NCBI RefSeq assembly: GCF_963678635.1
Contig: NC_087062.1
Coordinates: 43,660,395 to 43,724,394, forward strand
DNA: 64,000 nt
Direction: 5' to 3'
Source of the DNA: Symsagittifera roscoffensis
Taxonomy: Eukaryota; Xenacoelomorpha; Acoela; Convolutidae
The position numbers were made by a program, and so were the translations under genes. Below, piece after piece: positions 1-11,709 of this stretch (the stretch's first letter is position 1; each line of letters begins with the position of its first letter). The notes beneath the pieces were generated by a model. The model was not told the origin of the DNA. It did no database searches and saw only the letters and a list, made by a program, of their open reading frames with translations.

Positions 1-2365
1 AAGCTCCGTAATTCATAGATTTACCATCAAAATTATGACAAAATTTTTTTCATCTATTTACTTTTCGATGATGGAGGTTGAAAATTGGTTGCAGAAACTT
101 TGTTTGCCTCAAATTATTTGTTACTAGGAGCAATTTTTGACATTTTGTATCTTAATTGGCATTTGGTGGTTGGTTTTCATAAAAAACCTCAATTTAATTA
201 AAATTATTTAATTTGATTACCTTTAATTTTTTCAATTTATTACTGAGAGGGTTTAAATCTCTGCTTACGCGTTACTAGCGCGAATTAGATCAACCCTTAA
301 TTGCCTCAAATCGACCGCATTGGCAATCTTTGAACACCCAAAACTTTACAAAAAGATCACAGGTGAAACAGTTTTTCAAATTTAAGCTCACAGTAACAAT
401 AGTTTTCGAAAGTTTTTTTTAAAAAAAAATCCTTCAAAAAAGGCTAGTTATCAAGTCGAAGTTACTCTGAAAGAAAAAAATCATCGTGAGAACAAATATT
501 CGGTTAGTTTCGTTACCAAAGTTGGAACAATTACGGTTTTTTGATGCTTTTTAACTTCAGTTATTTTCAGTTGAAAGGGGGGCGGAGACAAAGTGCACGC
601 GATATGGAGAAGGTGAAAAATTAAACATTAGCTAAACGTTAGCTGTAATGTAGAATAGAAAAAAACCACATCAGTTTCCAAAATTTTTAAACATCAAAAA
701 AAAAACTTGTTGGCTTTTGCATTCGTTTTAAATTACGAACCAAACAACGAGAAACATTTGACTTCTACAGATTTCGTGTAGAAAACCAAATAAAACACTA
801 AAACATAAAAAAACCATTTGACACCGTACATTGTTTCAAATTTAGTCAATGAAAAATCACTATACTTAAAATTGAACCTTGAAACTTCAGTGCGGATAAA
901 TTTGAAAAAAAAGTAGACCAACTCTTTAAAAAAAACGTTTCCAAAATATCAAAAGGTAATTTGAATCAAATTTCTTGCAAAATAAAGAAGTTTGCCTTTT
1001 TTCAGTAGGCAAATTTTTTTCCCGATCAAGTACTTCACTGCATAACTCAGGCAGTTCTTGTAAGCTATTCATATTGTAGTAGTAAAAATTCAATTTTTTT
1101 CTGCATGCAGTTTTTTTTTGGTCCTTTTCTGATAAAAATTGGCTCTGATATGGAATTTTAAACTCAATTTGCTGAAAATGCTGTAGACCGTAGTTTCCGT
1201 TTTTGTTGTGAAATTCTAGAAATGACAACAACTTCAAATTTATTAGAAGTTAAAAGAATTGTTGTCCAACTGTTCTCAAAGCAAATCGTTTCCAAAAATT
1301 CAAAAAGTAATTTGAATCACACTTCTTGCAAAATAAAAAAAATTGCCTTTTTGCAAAACGCAAACTTTTTTTCGAACAACTAATTCAATACATACTCTGG
1401 AAGTTCTTTTAAGCTATTCATAATATAGTACAAAAAAATGAATTTTTTGCGTGCAGTTCTGAGTGAAATTCTGCGTGCAGTTCTTTTTTGGCCCTTTTTT
1501 GATGAAAAGTGGCTCTGATATGGAATTGTACTTTCAATTTGCTAAAAAATGCTGAAGACATAGTTTCCTCTTTTCTGGTAAAATGCTGGGAATGAGAACA
1601 ACTTCAAATAATTAAAAGTAGAAAAAAATGTTGACCAACTGTTCTCAAACCAAATTGTTTCCAAAATATCAAAAAGTAATTTGAATCTCTTTTCTGGCAA
1701 AATAAAAACAAATGTGCCTTTTTCCACAAGGCAAATTTTTTTCGAACAAATATTTCAATACATAACTCTGGCAATTCTTTTAAGCTATTCATATTGTAGT
1801 AGTAAAAATTGAATTTTTTTTCTGCATGCAGCTTTTTTTGGTCCTTTTCTGATATTATTTGGCTCTGATATGGAATTTTACACTGATATGGAACTTTACC
1901 TTGAATTTTCTTAAAATGCTGTTGACCGTAGTTTCCTCTTTTTGGTGAAATGCTAGGAATGACAACAATTTCAAATTAATTAGGACAAATAGAAACATAA
2001 AATGCAAACTGAGCTGGCCAAACTGTAGAAGAAAAACTCCGGTTGTTGTGAGTTGTTTATTTTGTTCGATCCACTGAATTTTATGGCTGGTTCTGTTTCT
2101 GAAAAGGCTGTTCCCTTTTCTGTGCTCAGATTGTGGTTTGGTATTCTGCTTTTAGGAAAAAATTCTCAAAAAGTTCTCAAAATTATTATGCATCTCATTT
2201 TTTCTCCATTTGATTTTTGAAAGCATTTATCTGTAGACTCAATTTTTTTTTGCACTATAATTTTGTAAATTATGTCAAAATTTTACAACAAACGTCAGAA
2301 CTATTCATTCCTTTAAATGACAAAAAAGTGAAATAAAAAAAATTACTTCATAGACTTTCCTTCTA
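1..2365. repeat. Higher-order satellite, unit A
   Basis: First of three head-to-tail copies of a long AT-rich unit. Each unit opens with the anchor AGCTCCGTAMTTCA, seen at about 2, 2,366 and 4,714, giving a period near 2.35 kb. In order the unit holds a block with GCGTTACTAGCGCGAATTAG, a short G run, and a cluster of ~360-bp subrepeats. No long plus-strand frame exists. The minus-strand frames of 60-130 codons recur only because the copies are nearly identical. It is probably a non-coding satellite or a long non-autonomous element amplified in tandem. The left boundary lies outside the window. Confidence 0.8.
912..1985. repeat. Three internal ~360-bp subrepeats of unit A
   Basis: The string CCAACTSTTYTMAAA followed by GTTTCCAAAA and GTAATTTGAATC recurs at about 912, 1,260 and 1,630. 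Each copy continues through TGCAAAATAAA, a TTTTTTTCGA-like tract, a TTTTAAGCTATTCAT box and TGGCTCTGATATGGAAT. Unit A therefore has three subrepeats, the middle and last more diverged than the first. This nested periodicity is typical of higher-order satellites. Confidence 0.75.
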
Positions 2366-4713
2366 GCTCCGTACTTCATAGATTTACTATTAAAATTGTG
2401 ACAATTTTTTTCTTCATCTATTTACTTTTCGATGATGGAGGTTAAAAACTGATTGAGGAAAGTTTATTTGCCTCAATTTACTTGTTACTAGGAGCTACTT
2501 TTACATTTTGTATCTTAATTGGCGTCTGGGGGATTGTTTTCATAAAAAACCTCAAATTAAAATAAAATTAGTTTAATTTTATTAACTTAATTTTTTGATG
2601 TTTTTACTGAGACGGTTCAAATATCTGCTTACGCATGACTAGCGCAAGTTAGATCGCCCGGTAATTGCCTAAACCGACCTAAGTGGCAATCTTTGAACCC
2701 CCAAAACTTGACAAATATGACAGGTGAAACAGTTTTTTGAAATTAAGCTCAGGGTAACAATATTTTTGAACGTTTTTTTTTTAAAAACCGTCAAAGAGGC
2801 TAGTTAGAAAGTCGAAATCAGTCTGAAGAAAAAAATCATTGCAAACACAAATATTCTGTTACTTTCGTTACAACAGTCGGAATAAACAACCTCAAATTAA
2901 AATAAAATTAGCTTTTTTTTATTACATTTGATTTTTTCATGTTATTACTGAGACGGTTTAATTTTCTGCTTACGCGTTACTAGCGCGAAATAGATCGCCC
3001 CTTAATTGCCCTAAATCGATCGCAATGGCAATCTTTGAACACCCAAAACTTTACAAAAAAGATCACAGGTGAAACAGTTTTTCAAATTTAAGCTCACAGT
3101 AACAATACCTTTCGAAAGTTTTTTTTGAAAAAAATCCTTCAAAAAAGGCTAGTTATCAAGTCGAAGTTACTCTGAAAGAAAAAAATCATCGTGAGAACAA
3201 ATATTCGTTAGTTTCGTTACCAAAGTTGGAACAATTACGGTTTTTTGATGCTTTTTAACTTCAGTTATTTTCAGTTGGAAGGGGGGGCGGAGACAAAGTG
3301 CATGCGATATGGAGAAGGTGAAAGATTAATATTAGCTGTGATGTGGTATAGAAAAAACTCACATCAATTTCCAAAAATTTTTAATAATTAAAAAAAACAA
3401 CTTGTTGGCTTTTGCATTCGTTTTAAACATTTGACTTCTATCTATTTCGGGTAGAAAACCAAATAAAACACTGAAACATAAAAACCATTTGACACCTTAC
3501 ATTGTTTCAAATTTATTCAATGAAAATTCACTATACTTAAATTGAACCTTGAAACTTCAGTGCGGATAAATTTGAAAAAAAAGTAGACCAACTGTTTGAA
3601 AAAAAAACGTTTCCAAAATATCAAAAGGTAATTTGAATCACATTTCTTGCAAAATAAAGAAGTTTGCCTTTTTTCAGTAGGCAAATTTTTTTCCCGATCA
3701 AGTATTTCACTACATAACTCAGGCAGTTCTTTTAAGCTATTCATATTGTAGTAGTAAAAATTCAATTTTTTTCTGCATGCAGTTTTTTTTTTTTGGTCCT
3801 TTTCTGATAAAAATTGGCTCTGATATGGAATTTCAAACTCAATTTGCTGAAAATGCTGTAGACCGTAGTTTCCGTTTTTGTTGTGAAATTCTAGAAATGA
3901 CAACAACTTCAAATTAATTAGAAGTTAAAAGAATTGTTGTCCAACTGTTCTCAAAGCAAATCGTTTCCAAAAACTCAAAAAGTAATTTGAATCACACTTC
4001 TTGCAAAATAAAACATTTTTGTCTTTTTTCAGCTGTCAAAATTTTTTTTGAGCAAACAATTCAATACATAACTCTGGCAGTTCTTGTAGGTTATTCATAT
4101 TGTAGTAGTAAAATTGAACTTTTTTTCTGCACGCAGTTCTTCTTTGGTACTTTTTTGATAAAAAGTGGCTCTGTTATGGAATTTTCCACTCAATTTGCTA
4201 AAAATGCAGTAGACCGTATTTTCCTCTTTTTGGTGAATTGCTTGGAATGACAACATTTTCAAATTAATCAGGATAAATAGAAACATAAAATGCAAACTGA
4301 GCTGGCTAAACTGTAGAAAAAAAAAGAAATTCCGGGTCTTGTGAAATGTTCATTTTTTTTATCTACTGAACTTTGGGGCTGGTTCTTTTTCTGAATAGGC
4401 TGGTTCGTTTTCTGTGCTCAGATTGCGGTATGTTTTTCTGATTTAAGAAAAAAAACTCTATTTCGTTTTTTGTTTACAAAAAAATTGTGCATCTTGTTTT
4501 TTCTCCATTTGATTTTTAAAAGCATTCATCTGTAGACTCAATTTCCTATCTGCAATATAATATTCCGAAATTATGTCAAAATTTTACAAAGAACGTCAGA
4601 ACTAGTCATTTCTTGAAATGACAACAAAAGGAAATATAAAAAAAAGATATTTTCAGAAAAAAAATGCATAAACTTGCGTATAATATGCTTCGCATCTCAT
4701 AGAGTTTCCTTCA
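2366..4713. repeat. Higher-order satellite, unit B
   Basis: Second unit, starting at the AGCTCCGTACTTCATAG anchor. It carries a partial internal duplication: the ACCTCAAATTAAAATAAAATTAG to TACTGAGACGG block occurs at ~2,550 and again at ~2,890, so the head region is longer than in unit A. Two ~360-bp subrepeats follow (about 3,580 and 3,930). The G run that is six bases in unit A is seven here (near 3,286). The minus-strand 131-codon frame at 3,517-3,912 is the longest in the array but has no recognisable domain. Confidence 0.8.
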
Positions 4714-6584
4714 AGCTCCGTACTTCAAAGATTTACTATCAAAATTGTGACAATTTTTTTCTTCTTCGTTTTACTTTTTGATGATGGAGGTTGAAAATTG
4801 GTTGAAGAAACTTTATTTGCCTCAAATTACTTGTTACTAGGAGCAATTTTTGACATTTTGTATCTTAATTGGCATTTGGTGGTTGGTTTTCATAAAAAAC
4901 CTCAATTTATATTAAAATTATTTAATTTTATTACATTTAATTTTTTCAATTTATTACTGAGAGGGTTTAAATCTCTGCTTACGCGTAACTAGCGCGAATT
5001 AAATCGCCCGTTAATTGCCCTAAATTGACCGAAATTGCAATCTTTGAACACCCAAAATTTTATAAAAATAATCACATTGGCATTTGGTGGTTGGTTTTCA
5101 TAAAAAACCTCAATTTAAATTAAAATTATTTAAATTTATTACATTTAATTTTTTCAATTTATTACTGAGAGGGTTTACATCTCTGCTTACGCGTTACTAG
5201 CGCGAATTAGATCAACCTTTAATTGCCTTAAATCGACCGCAATGGCAATCTTTGAACACCCAAAAGTTTACAAAAAAGATCATAGGTGAAACAGTTTTTC
5301 AAATTTAAGCTCACAGTAACAATACTTTTCGAAAGTTTTTTTTGAAAAAAATCCTTCAAAAAAGGCTAGTTATCAAGTCGAAGTTACTCTGAAAGAAAAA
5401 AATCATCGTGAGAACAAATATTCTGTTAGTTTCGTTACCAAAGTTGGAACAATTACGGTTTTTTGATGCTTTTTAACTTCAGTTATTTTCAGTTGAAAGG
5501 GGGGGGGGGGGGGGGGGCGGAGACAAAGTGCATGCGATATGGAGAAGGTGAAAGACTAACATTAGCTGTGATGTGGAATAGAAAAAACTCACATGAATTT
5601 CCAAAAATTTTTAATAATTAAAAAAAAAAAAATTGTTGGCTTTTGCATTCGTTTTAAACATTTGACTTCTCTCTATTTCGGGTAGAAAACCAAATAAAAC
5701 ACTGAAACATAAAAACCATTTGACACCTTACATTGTTTCAAATTTATTCAATGAAAATTCACTATACTTAAATTGAACCTTGAAACTTCAGTGCGGATAA
5801 ATTTGAAAAAAAAGTAGACCAACTGTTTGAAAAAAAAACGTTTCCAAAATATCAAAAGGTAATTTGAATCACATTTCTTGCAAAATAAAGAAGTTTGCCT
5901 TTTTTTCAGTAGGCAAATTTTTTTCCCGATCAAGTATTTCACTGCATAACTCAGGCAGTTCTTTTAAGCTATTCATATTGTAGTAGTAAAAATTCAATTT
6001 TTTTCTGCATGCAGTTTTTTTTTGGTCCTTTTCTGATAAAAATTGGCTCTGATATGGAATTTTAAACTCAATTTGCTGAAAATGCTGTAGACCGTAGTTT
6101 CCGTTTTTGTTGTGAAATTCTAGAAATGACAACAACTTCAAAATTATTAGAAGTTAAAAGAATTGTTGTCCAACTGTTCTCAAAGCAAATCGTTTCCAAA
6201 AATTCAAAAAGTAATTTGAATCACACTTCTTGCAAAATAAAAAAAATTGCCTTTTTGCAAAACGCAAACTTTTTTTCGAACAATTCATTCAATACATACT
6301 CTGGAAGTTCTTTTAAGCTATTCATAATATAGTACAAAAAATGAATTTTTTGCGTGCAGTTCTGAGTGAAATTCTGCGTGCAGTTCTTTTTTGGCCCTTT
6401 TTTGATGAAAAGTGGCTCTGATATGGAATTGTACTTACAATTTGCTGAAAAACTATGAAGACATAGTTTCCTCTTTTCTAGTGAAATTCTGGGAATGACA
6501 AAAATTGCGAATTAATTAGGATAAATAGAAACATAAAATGCAAACTGATCTGGCCAAACTGTAGAAAAATGAAACTCTGGGTAC
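4714..6584. repeat. Higher-order satellite, unit C (truncated)
   Basis: Third unit. It begins at the AGCTCCGTACTTCAAAG anchor and is cut off where element I begins near 6,585. It has its own partial head duplication (the ACCTCAATTTA block at ~4,898 and ~5,107) and two subrepeats (about 5,800 and 6,160). Its G run has expanded to 19 bases. The last bases before the junction match the same point in units A (~2,045) and B (~4,332), so the unit ends exactly where sequence shared with the LTR starts. Confidence 0.8.
5499..5517 (+). repeat. Expanded poly-G tract (19 G)
   Basis: A homopolymer of 19 G lies in unit C at the position where unit A has 6 and unit B has 7. It could be replication slippage or an assembly artefact. 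It is useful as a copy-specific marker. Confidence 0.85.
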
Positions 6585-6800
6585 TGTGAGTTGTTCATTT
6601 TGTTTGATCTACTTACCTTTGGTACTGATTAGATATCTGTCAACTATGTCACGAGTCGACCAACGGTCGATCATTTGACAGTACGTGTTAGGTTTAGTAC
6701 AGACATTTTAATTGACACATCATTATTCTTATTTTTTTAAATTCTTAGTTAGTGTACATAGATTGTACTTACTCAAGTTTCACATTAGAATAGTTTATTA
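6585..6800 (+). repeat. Element I 5' LTR, truncated at its left end
   Basis: It aligns with the 3' LTR from TGTGAGTTGTTCATTTTG to GTTTATTA, including the shared block CGACCAACGGTCGATCATTTG. The 3' LTR has about 64 more bases at its start (TGGGTGTATAAAG onward, directly after the polypurine tract), which are absent here. In their place is satellite sequence. The first ~35 bases resemble both satellite and LTR; GATCTACT inside them matches satellite unit B better than the 3' LTR. Confidence 0.75.
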
Positions 6801-6818
6801 TGGTTCAGTCACACGAAT
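6801..6818 (+). other. Element I primer-binding site
   Basis: TGGTTCAGTCACACGAAT follows the LTR directly. It begins with the TGG expected opposite a tRNA CCA end. The priming tRNA was not identified. Confidence 0.55.
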
Positions 6819-6888
6819 CGAATCTGCTAAGAATTCCTGCTCTCTGGAGCCACCACATTTTTGGACACACTGGAGCGACCATTTTCAA

Positions 6889-7435
6889 ATGGCATCCACA
6901 GCAAAGGAGAATCTGGACATCGACGATTCGAGTGGACCTGATGTCCCAGAAAACCAGATTCCAATCCTAGAACAACCCACAGGAAGTGAGTCGAAAACAG
7001 AAAGAGCCTGTCGGGAGGCAAGAAGTAGCACTGCCATGAAATCCTACGAAGCCGCCGAAGAGAAGAGAATAAACGACGAAAGAATTTAATTCGGAGGGTT
7101 GAGAAGAGCAGAAGCCGATAAGAAGTCGAGATCCATCCTTTTTCTAGCCCTCGAAATGAAGGGAAAAGGGTATGCTCTCAGGAAAACCCTAGGCTAAACT
7201 TTTTATTCATCTCTTTATCTCTTTTAAGCAATTTTAGCACCTGTTGATCTAGCTTTGAACAAACATCCAAACGTTACAATTGCGTGGTACAAATTTTTAA
7301 AACGGAAACAAAAAGACACGCAATCCTTCGAACAGTTTTGTGGAGCAATGACGGACTTTGCTAGCACCTGCAATGTTAGAGAGTCAGACAAAGCAGAGTG
7401 GATTAGGATTGTAATTTTTGTAACATGAGAAATAG
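6889..7435 (+). pseudogene. gag: Element I gag, capsid region (broken)
   Basis: ATG at 6,889 opens MASTAKENLDIDD and reads to a TAA at 7,087-7,089. Coding similarity then resumes (AEADKKSRSILFLAL) and again near 7,290-7,430 (DTQSFEQFCGAMTDFAS). The latter aligns with the capsid of element II (KTESLEQFHSDLEELAS). Gag forms the particle that packages the RNA. At least two stops and a frame change separate the parts. This start is preferred because 6,712-6,800 of the longer frame lies in the LTR. Confidence 0.7.
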
Positions 7436-7535
7436 TGTGAACTTAGGGAGAAAGTCAGGCCCTAATGAACGGAAAGGGGTACTTCAATAATCAAAAGCTA
7501 ACAAGTATGACGAAATTGCTCAATGTAAAAAAAAA

Positions 7536-7945
7536 CAAGTAAAGAAAGAACCAAGTCTCAACATCGAAAGACGCAACACGTGTACGAAATGCGGAAACTC
7601 TTTCACAAAAGGACACTAAAACGTCTGTCCAGCTAAAGATATTATGCCAAGCTTCAACTCATTCATTGTAAATAACCAAGTAAAGAAAGAACCAAGTCTC
7701 AACATCGAAAGACGCAACACGTGTATGAAATGCGGAAACTCTTTCATAAAGGGAAACTAAAACGTCTGTCCAGCTAATGATATTATGCCAAGCTTCAACT
7801 CATTCAATGTAAATAACCAAGTAAAGAAGGAACCAAGTCTCAACATCGAAAGACGCAACACGTGTATGTAATGCGGAAACTCTTTCACAAAAAGACACTT
7901 AAACATCTGTCCAGCTAAAGATATCTTTTTAAAAACGAAGATCAC
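7536..7945 (+). repeat. In-frame triplication of the Gag zinc-knuckle segment (141-bp unit)
   Basis: The string CAAGTAAAGAA recurs at 7,536, 7,677 and 7,818, exactly 141 bp (47 codons) apart. Each unit encodes RRNTC-x2-CGNSF with a His and Cys following, a CX2CX7HX3C nucleic-acid-binding knuckle. In units 1 and 2 a TAA replaces the residue after the His position, and in unit 2 the His itself is Asn. In unit 3 the second Cys codon region reads as a stop. A second knuckle (HLAKLC) follows only the last unit. The exact multiple of three suggests the duplication arose in a translated gene, with the stops later. Confidence 0.85.
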
Positions 7946-8472
7946 TTGGCAAAATTATGTAAATCAAACAACAAAATATCTAGTGTAAATAATATAATTG
8001 ATTCTGTCAATACTGAAAATTGCAAATACGTTCCGTCGGAAGATTTCTTGAGCGACAACCAAGAAACACGTGGAGTAATTAACGCTTGGAATGAAAACGG
8101 CCAGAGTGCCAATGATGACTATTCAATTTTGAGTGCCAGGAGAATTAACGATTAAAATGGATTGGAAGCAAAGAAATTTCGGTTGGAAAATTATTGTATA
8201 TATGAACATACCTGTGGATTCGGCCAGCCCAGTGAGCTTTTTAAAGCAAAAAGTGTTGCACAAGCTGAAATTAAGATACCCAACTTGATGATTCTTCCTG
8301 TGGATAAGCGAAATAAAAGATTGTGCTGCAGTTTTACGGACAATACAATTAATATATTGGGCAAAATCTTAGTCAGAATTCAATACAACGGGTGGATATG
8401 TGAAGAGACCTTCTTTTTATTACGGGAGGACACGAAAGAAACATCCTGGGCAACGACAAACTTCCAAAAGTA
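7946..8472 (+). pseudogene. Element I retropepsin-like protease region (inactive)
   Basis: Two consecutive open segments (7,946-8,155 and 8,162-8,473) continue from the zinc knuckle. The second has the pattern of a gypsy protease: HTCGFGQPSELF where D-T/S-G-S-P is expected, then GKILVRIQYNGW and a degraded flap/C-terminal part. No Asp-Thr/Ser-Gly survives, so the aspartic dyad is lost. The assignment rests on position between gag and RT and on resemblance to the element II protease. Confidence 0.6.
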
Positions 8473-8548
8473 GGTATAGAAGTAAAACAGAAAAATTGCC
8501 CAGTGCCGATCTACACCGGGTAAGGAAAAAGCCCATAACTTAAAAGTT

Positions 8549-9499
8549 TTGACAATTGAACTTTTTGCGAATAGAATCAGCAAGATACCAAACAACCATA
8601 AAGTCACACATTTCCATTCCCTTTTGATACCTGTCCAGACAAAAGGCAAAACAATACCCCTAATTTTATTATCGCGAGTAAATAAGGAGTTAAGAAGAAG
8701 GGAAACAGAGGGTCATATTGAAAAACTTGAGAATTGCGACGAAGATTGCTTTATAAGCCCAATTGTGGTAACAAGAAAAAAAGACAAATCAATTAAAATA
8801 CCCTATACTGAAAACTACTGAATGACCAGGTTTTGAAAAATAAATACCAGATGCTCAAAATTCATAAATTTATCGATAATTTAGCTTTGCAATTGTCAGA
8901 AAAGGCCGATGGGCAGGCCTGGTTTAGTAAAGAATGCATATAATCAACTCAATTATGTGGAAAGACCAGTAAACAGTGCAACTTTAGTATTATAGGAGGA
9001 AATACTACTGGAACATACAGAATTTGAACATGGCTACATGGACTTGGCAATATGCCCAAGGAGTTTCAAAGAGTCATTTACTCACTTTAAAAGGAATATT
9101 GTACACAAATTGTTGCATAGATGACATACTAGTGGCTTCCAAGGGAACTGTAGAAGAACATAAAGCTACTGCGCAAAGAATACAGAGAACCTTGGTCAAA
9201 AACATTATGTTACTGAAATAGGGAAAATTTGCATTTTTCAAGAAGGAGATAGATGGCTTGAATTTACGATCTCAGAAGCCGAAGTCAGAGCGTTGGTTGT
9301 AAAAGCAGATGCAATCAAAAATCTCCTAATTCCAAAAGACATCTCTGAAAGTCGTTCATTCTTTGGTTCAATTAGCCAGTACGTTAAACTTTTTCCAAAC
9401 GTTTCCCTCTTAAGTTCCTTTTTACGACCATTGCTTAACAAAAACTCGGTGTACCAATTGGACAACAGTCATTCTATTGCATTTGAAAAGTTAGTAATC
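8549..9499 (+). pseudogene. pol: Element I reverse transcriptase (broken)
   Basis: The fingers region is at 8,549-8,821 (CFISPIVVTRKKDKS, matching FINPIVITVKKDQT in element II). The palm follows in several frames, with catalytic motif C as CIDDILVASKG near 9,111, where Tyr of YxDD is Cys. The connection is at 9,260-9,499 (KADAIKNLLIPKD, then LSSFLRPLLNKN). RT copies the element RNA into cDNA. Motif A is unreadable in one frame. At least four frame breaks are needed to follow the domain. Confidence 0.8.
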
Positions 9500-10289
9500 T
9501 GATATTGTAAATATTACAGAGAATAGCCATTTCGACATCAAAAAAGAAACAATTTTGAAAACAGATCCCTTTAGGTGTAGTCTGGGCATCTGAACTTTCT
9601 AGAAACTATTTAAATGGTTCTCTTTTCGAAAACGTCACGGACCGCAAGGCGCTTCTGTCCGCGTTTTCGGCGAATCACAGTTACAAAACAATGCACATAT
9701 GACGAACCCTGTGGGTAAACAGTTTCACTTTTTAATTTCAAAATTTCTCACCATTTAGTTTCACTGATCTTTTATCAAGACTACCTGCAGGCAAAAATTG
9801 ACCGCCATCCTACTAAGACCAAGGATTCCTCGTGGCTTCTATTGACAACATTTATAATATTTTAACGAATTCATCTAATTCGAGTCCTGTAAATATAGTA
9901 ATTGTAGATCGACCGTCGGTCGCTGTAATTACAATGTATTTACTAATTTCCCGTGGGAAACGAATATTGCTAGCGATGTGATTGATCGAAACTTTATCGA
10001 TAATTCTTTAGCTCAGAATTATTGCTGCTATCATTTTTTGTATTGCCCAGTCGCTCAAACTTTGCAAAAAATCCCACGTTAGATCAGAAAACTGCTCATG
10101 TAATTGCATACCTATAGATAATTTCAATTATAACTACAAAAGCACTTCATTTACGAATAAGGTAATTGTTCAGGAAGAACATAATATTACCCAAAATTTG
10201 AAGACGAGACTCTAAATAATGATCATGCGGCCTTTTCATCATCAGCACTTATACCAAAAATTCTTTCTTCTAAGAAGCTTCTCCAAATC
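9500..10289 (+). pseudogene. Element I RNase H to integrase linker, degraded
   Basis: About 790 bp where RNase H and the RNase H-integrase linker should lie. No long frame survives. Short stretches in shifting frames are compatible with pol, but no D-E-D-D set can be placed. The block GATCGACCGTCGGTCGCTG at ~9,908 is a near-palindrome that recurs as GGACCGACGGTCGCTG at ~11,893; the LTRs carry a related CGACCAACGGTCG. Confidence 0.45.
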
Positions 10290-11204
10290 ATGACCAAGGA
10301 CGATAAACTTTTATGGGACCTAATAACGACACTAAAGAAAATCCGCCCACTGGGAATTCACGGATCGTGTATGAAAAAATACGAGAAGGACTTGCACACT
10401 AAGGAAGAGCTGCTATTCCTGGACAACAAACTTGTGGTACCAGCAGCGGTCCGGAGGGCGTTCAGTTCAATGTTGCACGAATCCCACTCAAGCTAGCTCG
10501 GCATAAAATTTCCGGCTGAAAATATTTGGTATTTGGTGGCCGCATATCTATAGAGAGATCTACCACCATGACAGGTCTTGCAGGCAGTGCCTAAAAGCTG
10601 GTAAGAACCTTAAGGTTTTGTTGGGATCGGAGCACTCGAGCAAACTTCCGGACACAGAATTGTCATTTGCCAGCGAAGAGATAAATTTAGAGATTTTCAC
10701 GGCCATTTCGACGCTTTTTGGGAATCGAAGAAATACATTTCTTTTTGCATCGATAGTTTTATCAAATTTCCCTCGACAAAAGTATTTACCAAAACTTCGT
10801 AAAATTCGCTGTCTTCGCTGTCTTGAACGATTATTGCCATCTTGCCGGCTTTCCAAGAAAAATCGGAGTCGACCATGGGTCATGTTTTTTATCACTCATT
10901 TTTTTTTAGTGAAAAATTCAATATTGAAGTAATTTACTGTACAGTAGGAGATCATAGATCAAGTGGACTAAAAGAAAGACTTTTATATACCGTAAAATCC
11001 AATTTTCTCGCTCCTGAACTGAAAAAATTAATTAGAACAAACAAATTATCAAACAACATTCCATCGGATGTACCCGGTTTGAAAAACATTTCAACCGCAC
11101 TGCTAATACAAGGTGAAAAAAACCTTATTTCTGTTGATAACCGTTTAGATCAAGAGAATTTTGATCTTGTCGGACCATCGGGCGAGAAACTGGGAGCTCC
11201 ATGA
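10290..11204 (+). pseudogene. Element I integrase (broken)
   Basis: The N-terminal zinc-binding part is near 10,290-10,610 (VVPAAVRRAFSSMLHESH, then the Cys-x-x-Cys region at ~10,575). Catalytic-core pieces follow: CIDSF near 10,747, GVDHGSCF near 10,866 and GLKERLLYTVKSNF at ~10,960, giving the three positions of the D,D-35-E set in different frames. An apparent plus frame at 10,618-10,932 is partly out of register with the true one. Integrase inserts cDNA into the host genome; this copy cannot be read through. Confidence 0.72.
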
Positions 11205-11709
11205 TGGGGCAGAGGACGGATAACAAGACGCAGACATGGATCTTTTTTCAGACTCAGAAACTAACCTCCCTCTGGCCAAGGTCTCCTCAGGAAACCGGAC
11301 TACCCCGATCTCTGCCGCCCAACGTAGACGCCCTTCACATGTGAAACTGACCACCAGAGGTAATCTTTGAAAAAAAATTAATCGGAAAAACGGAGACCCG
11401 TATTTTAATCCCGTAAAGGAGGCAATCGTTGATTCACCAGAACACACGGTTACTCTAGAAAATGGACACATTTTACGAAATTCAGATCTAGCGATCAAAT
11501 GGCAAATAACTCCAGGCCCTCCAAAAATTCTTGTTAACCCACCACCCATTGGTACCGATCTTGAAAACATGCTGAGTTTAGCTGGAAAAAGGAAAAAGTT
11601 GCTACACGAAAAGGACACCCTTGAGAAGACAACTTCTGGCAACTCGATGCCTACGCTTGACACCACTCATAATCCCCCGGAAATAGTGATCATTCCTGAA
11701 TCGCCATAG
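11205..11709 (+). pseudogene. Element I pol C-terminal tail
   Basis: Frame 11,386-11,709 reads without a stop for 107 codons: KNGDPYFNP, then TVTLENGHILRNSDLA, ending NPPEIVIIPESP before TAG. It resembles the small beta-rich C-terminal domain that follows integrase in gypsy elements. The preceding 11,205-11,380 has coding-like pieces (DADMDLFSDSETNLPLA) in another frame. There is no initiating Met, which fits the end of a polyprotein rather than a separate gene. Confidence 0.6.

Noticed and set aside
926-6141. Minus-strand frames of 90-131 codons (MKLLSFLEFHNKNGNYG...) repeated in each satellite unit
   Set aside because: The units are near-identical at DNA level, so repeated openness is not independent evidence. 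The unit C frame is shifted by one T, composition follows AT content, and no domain is recognisable.
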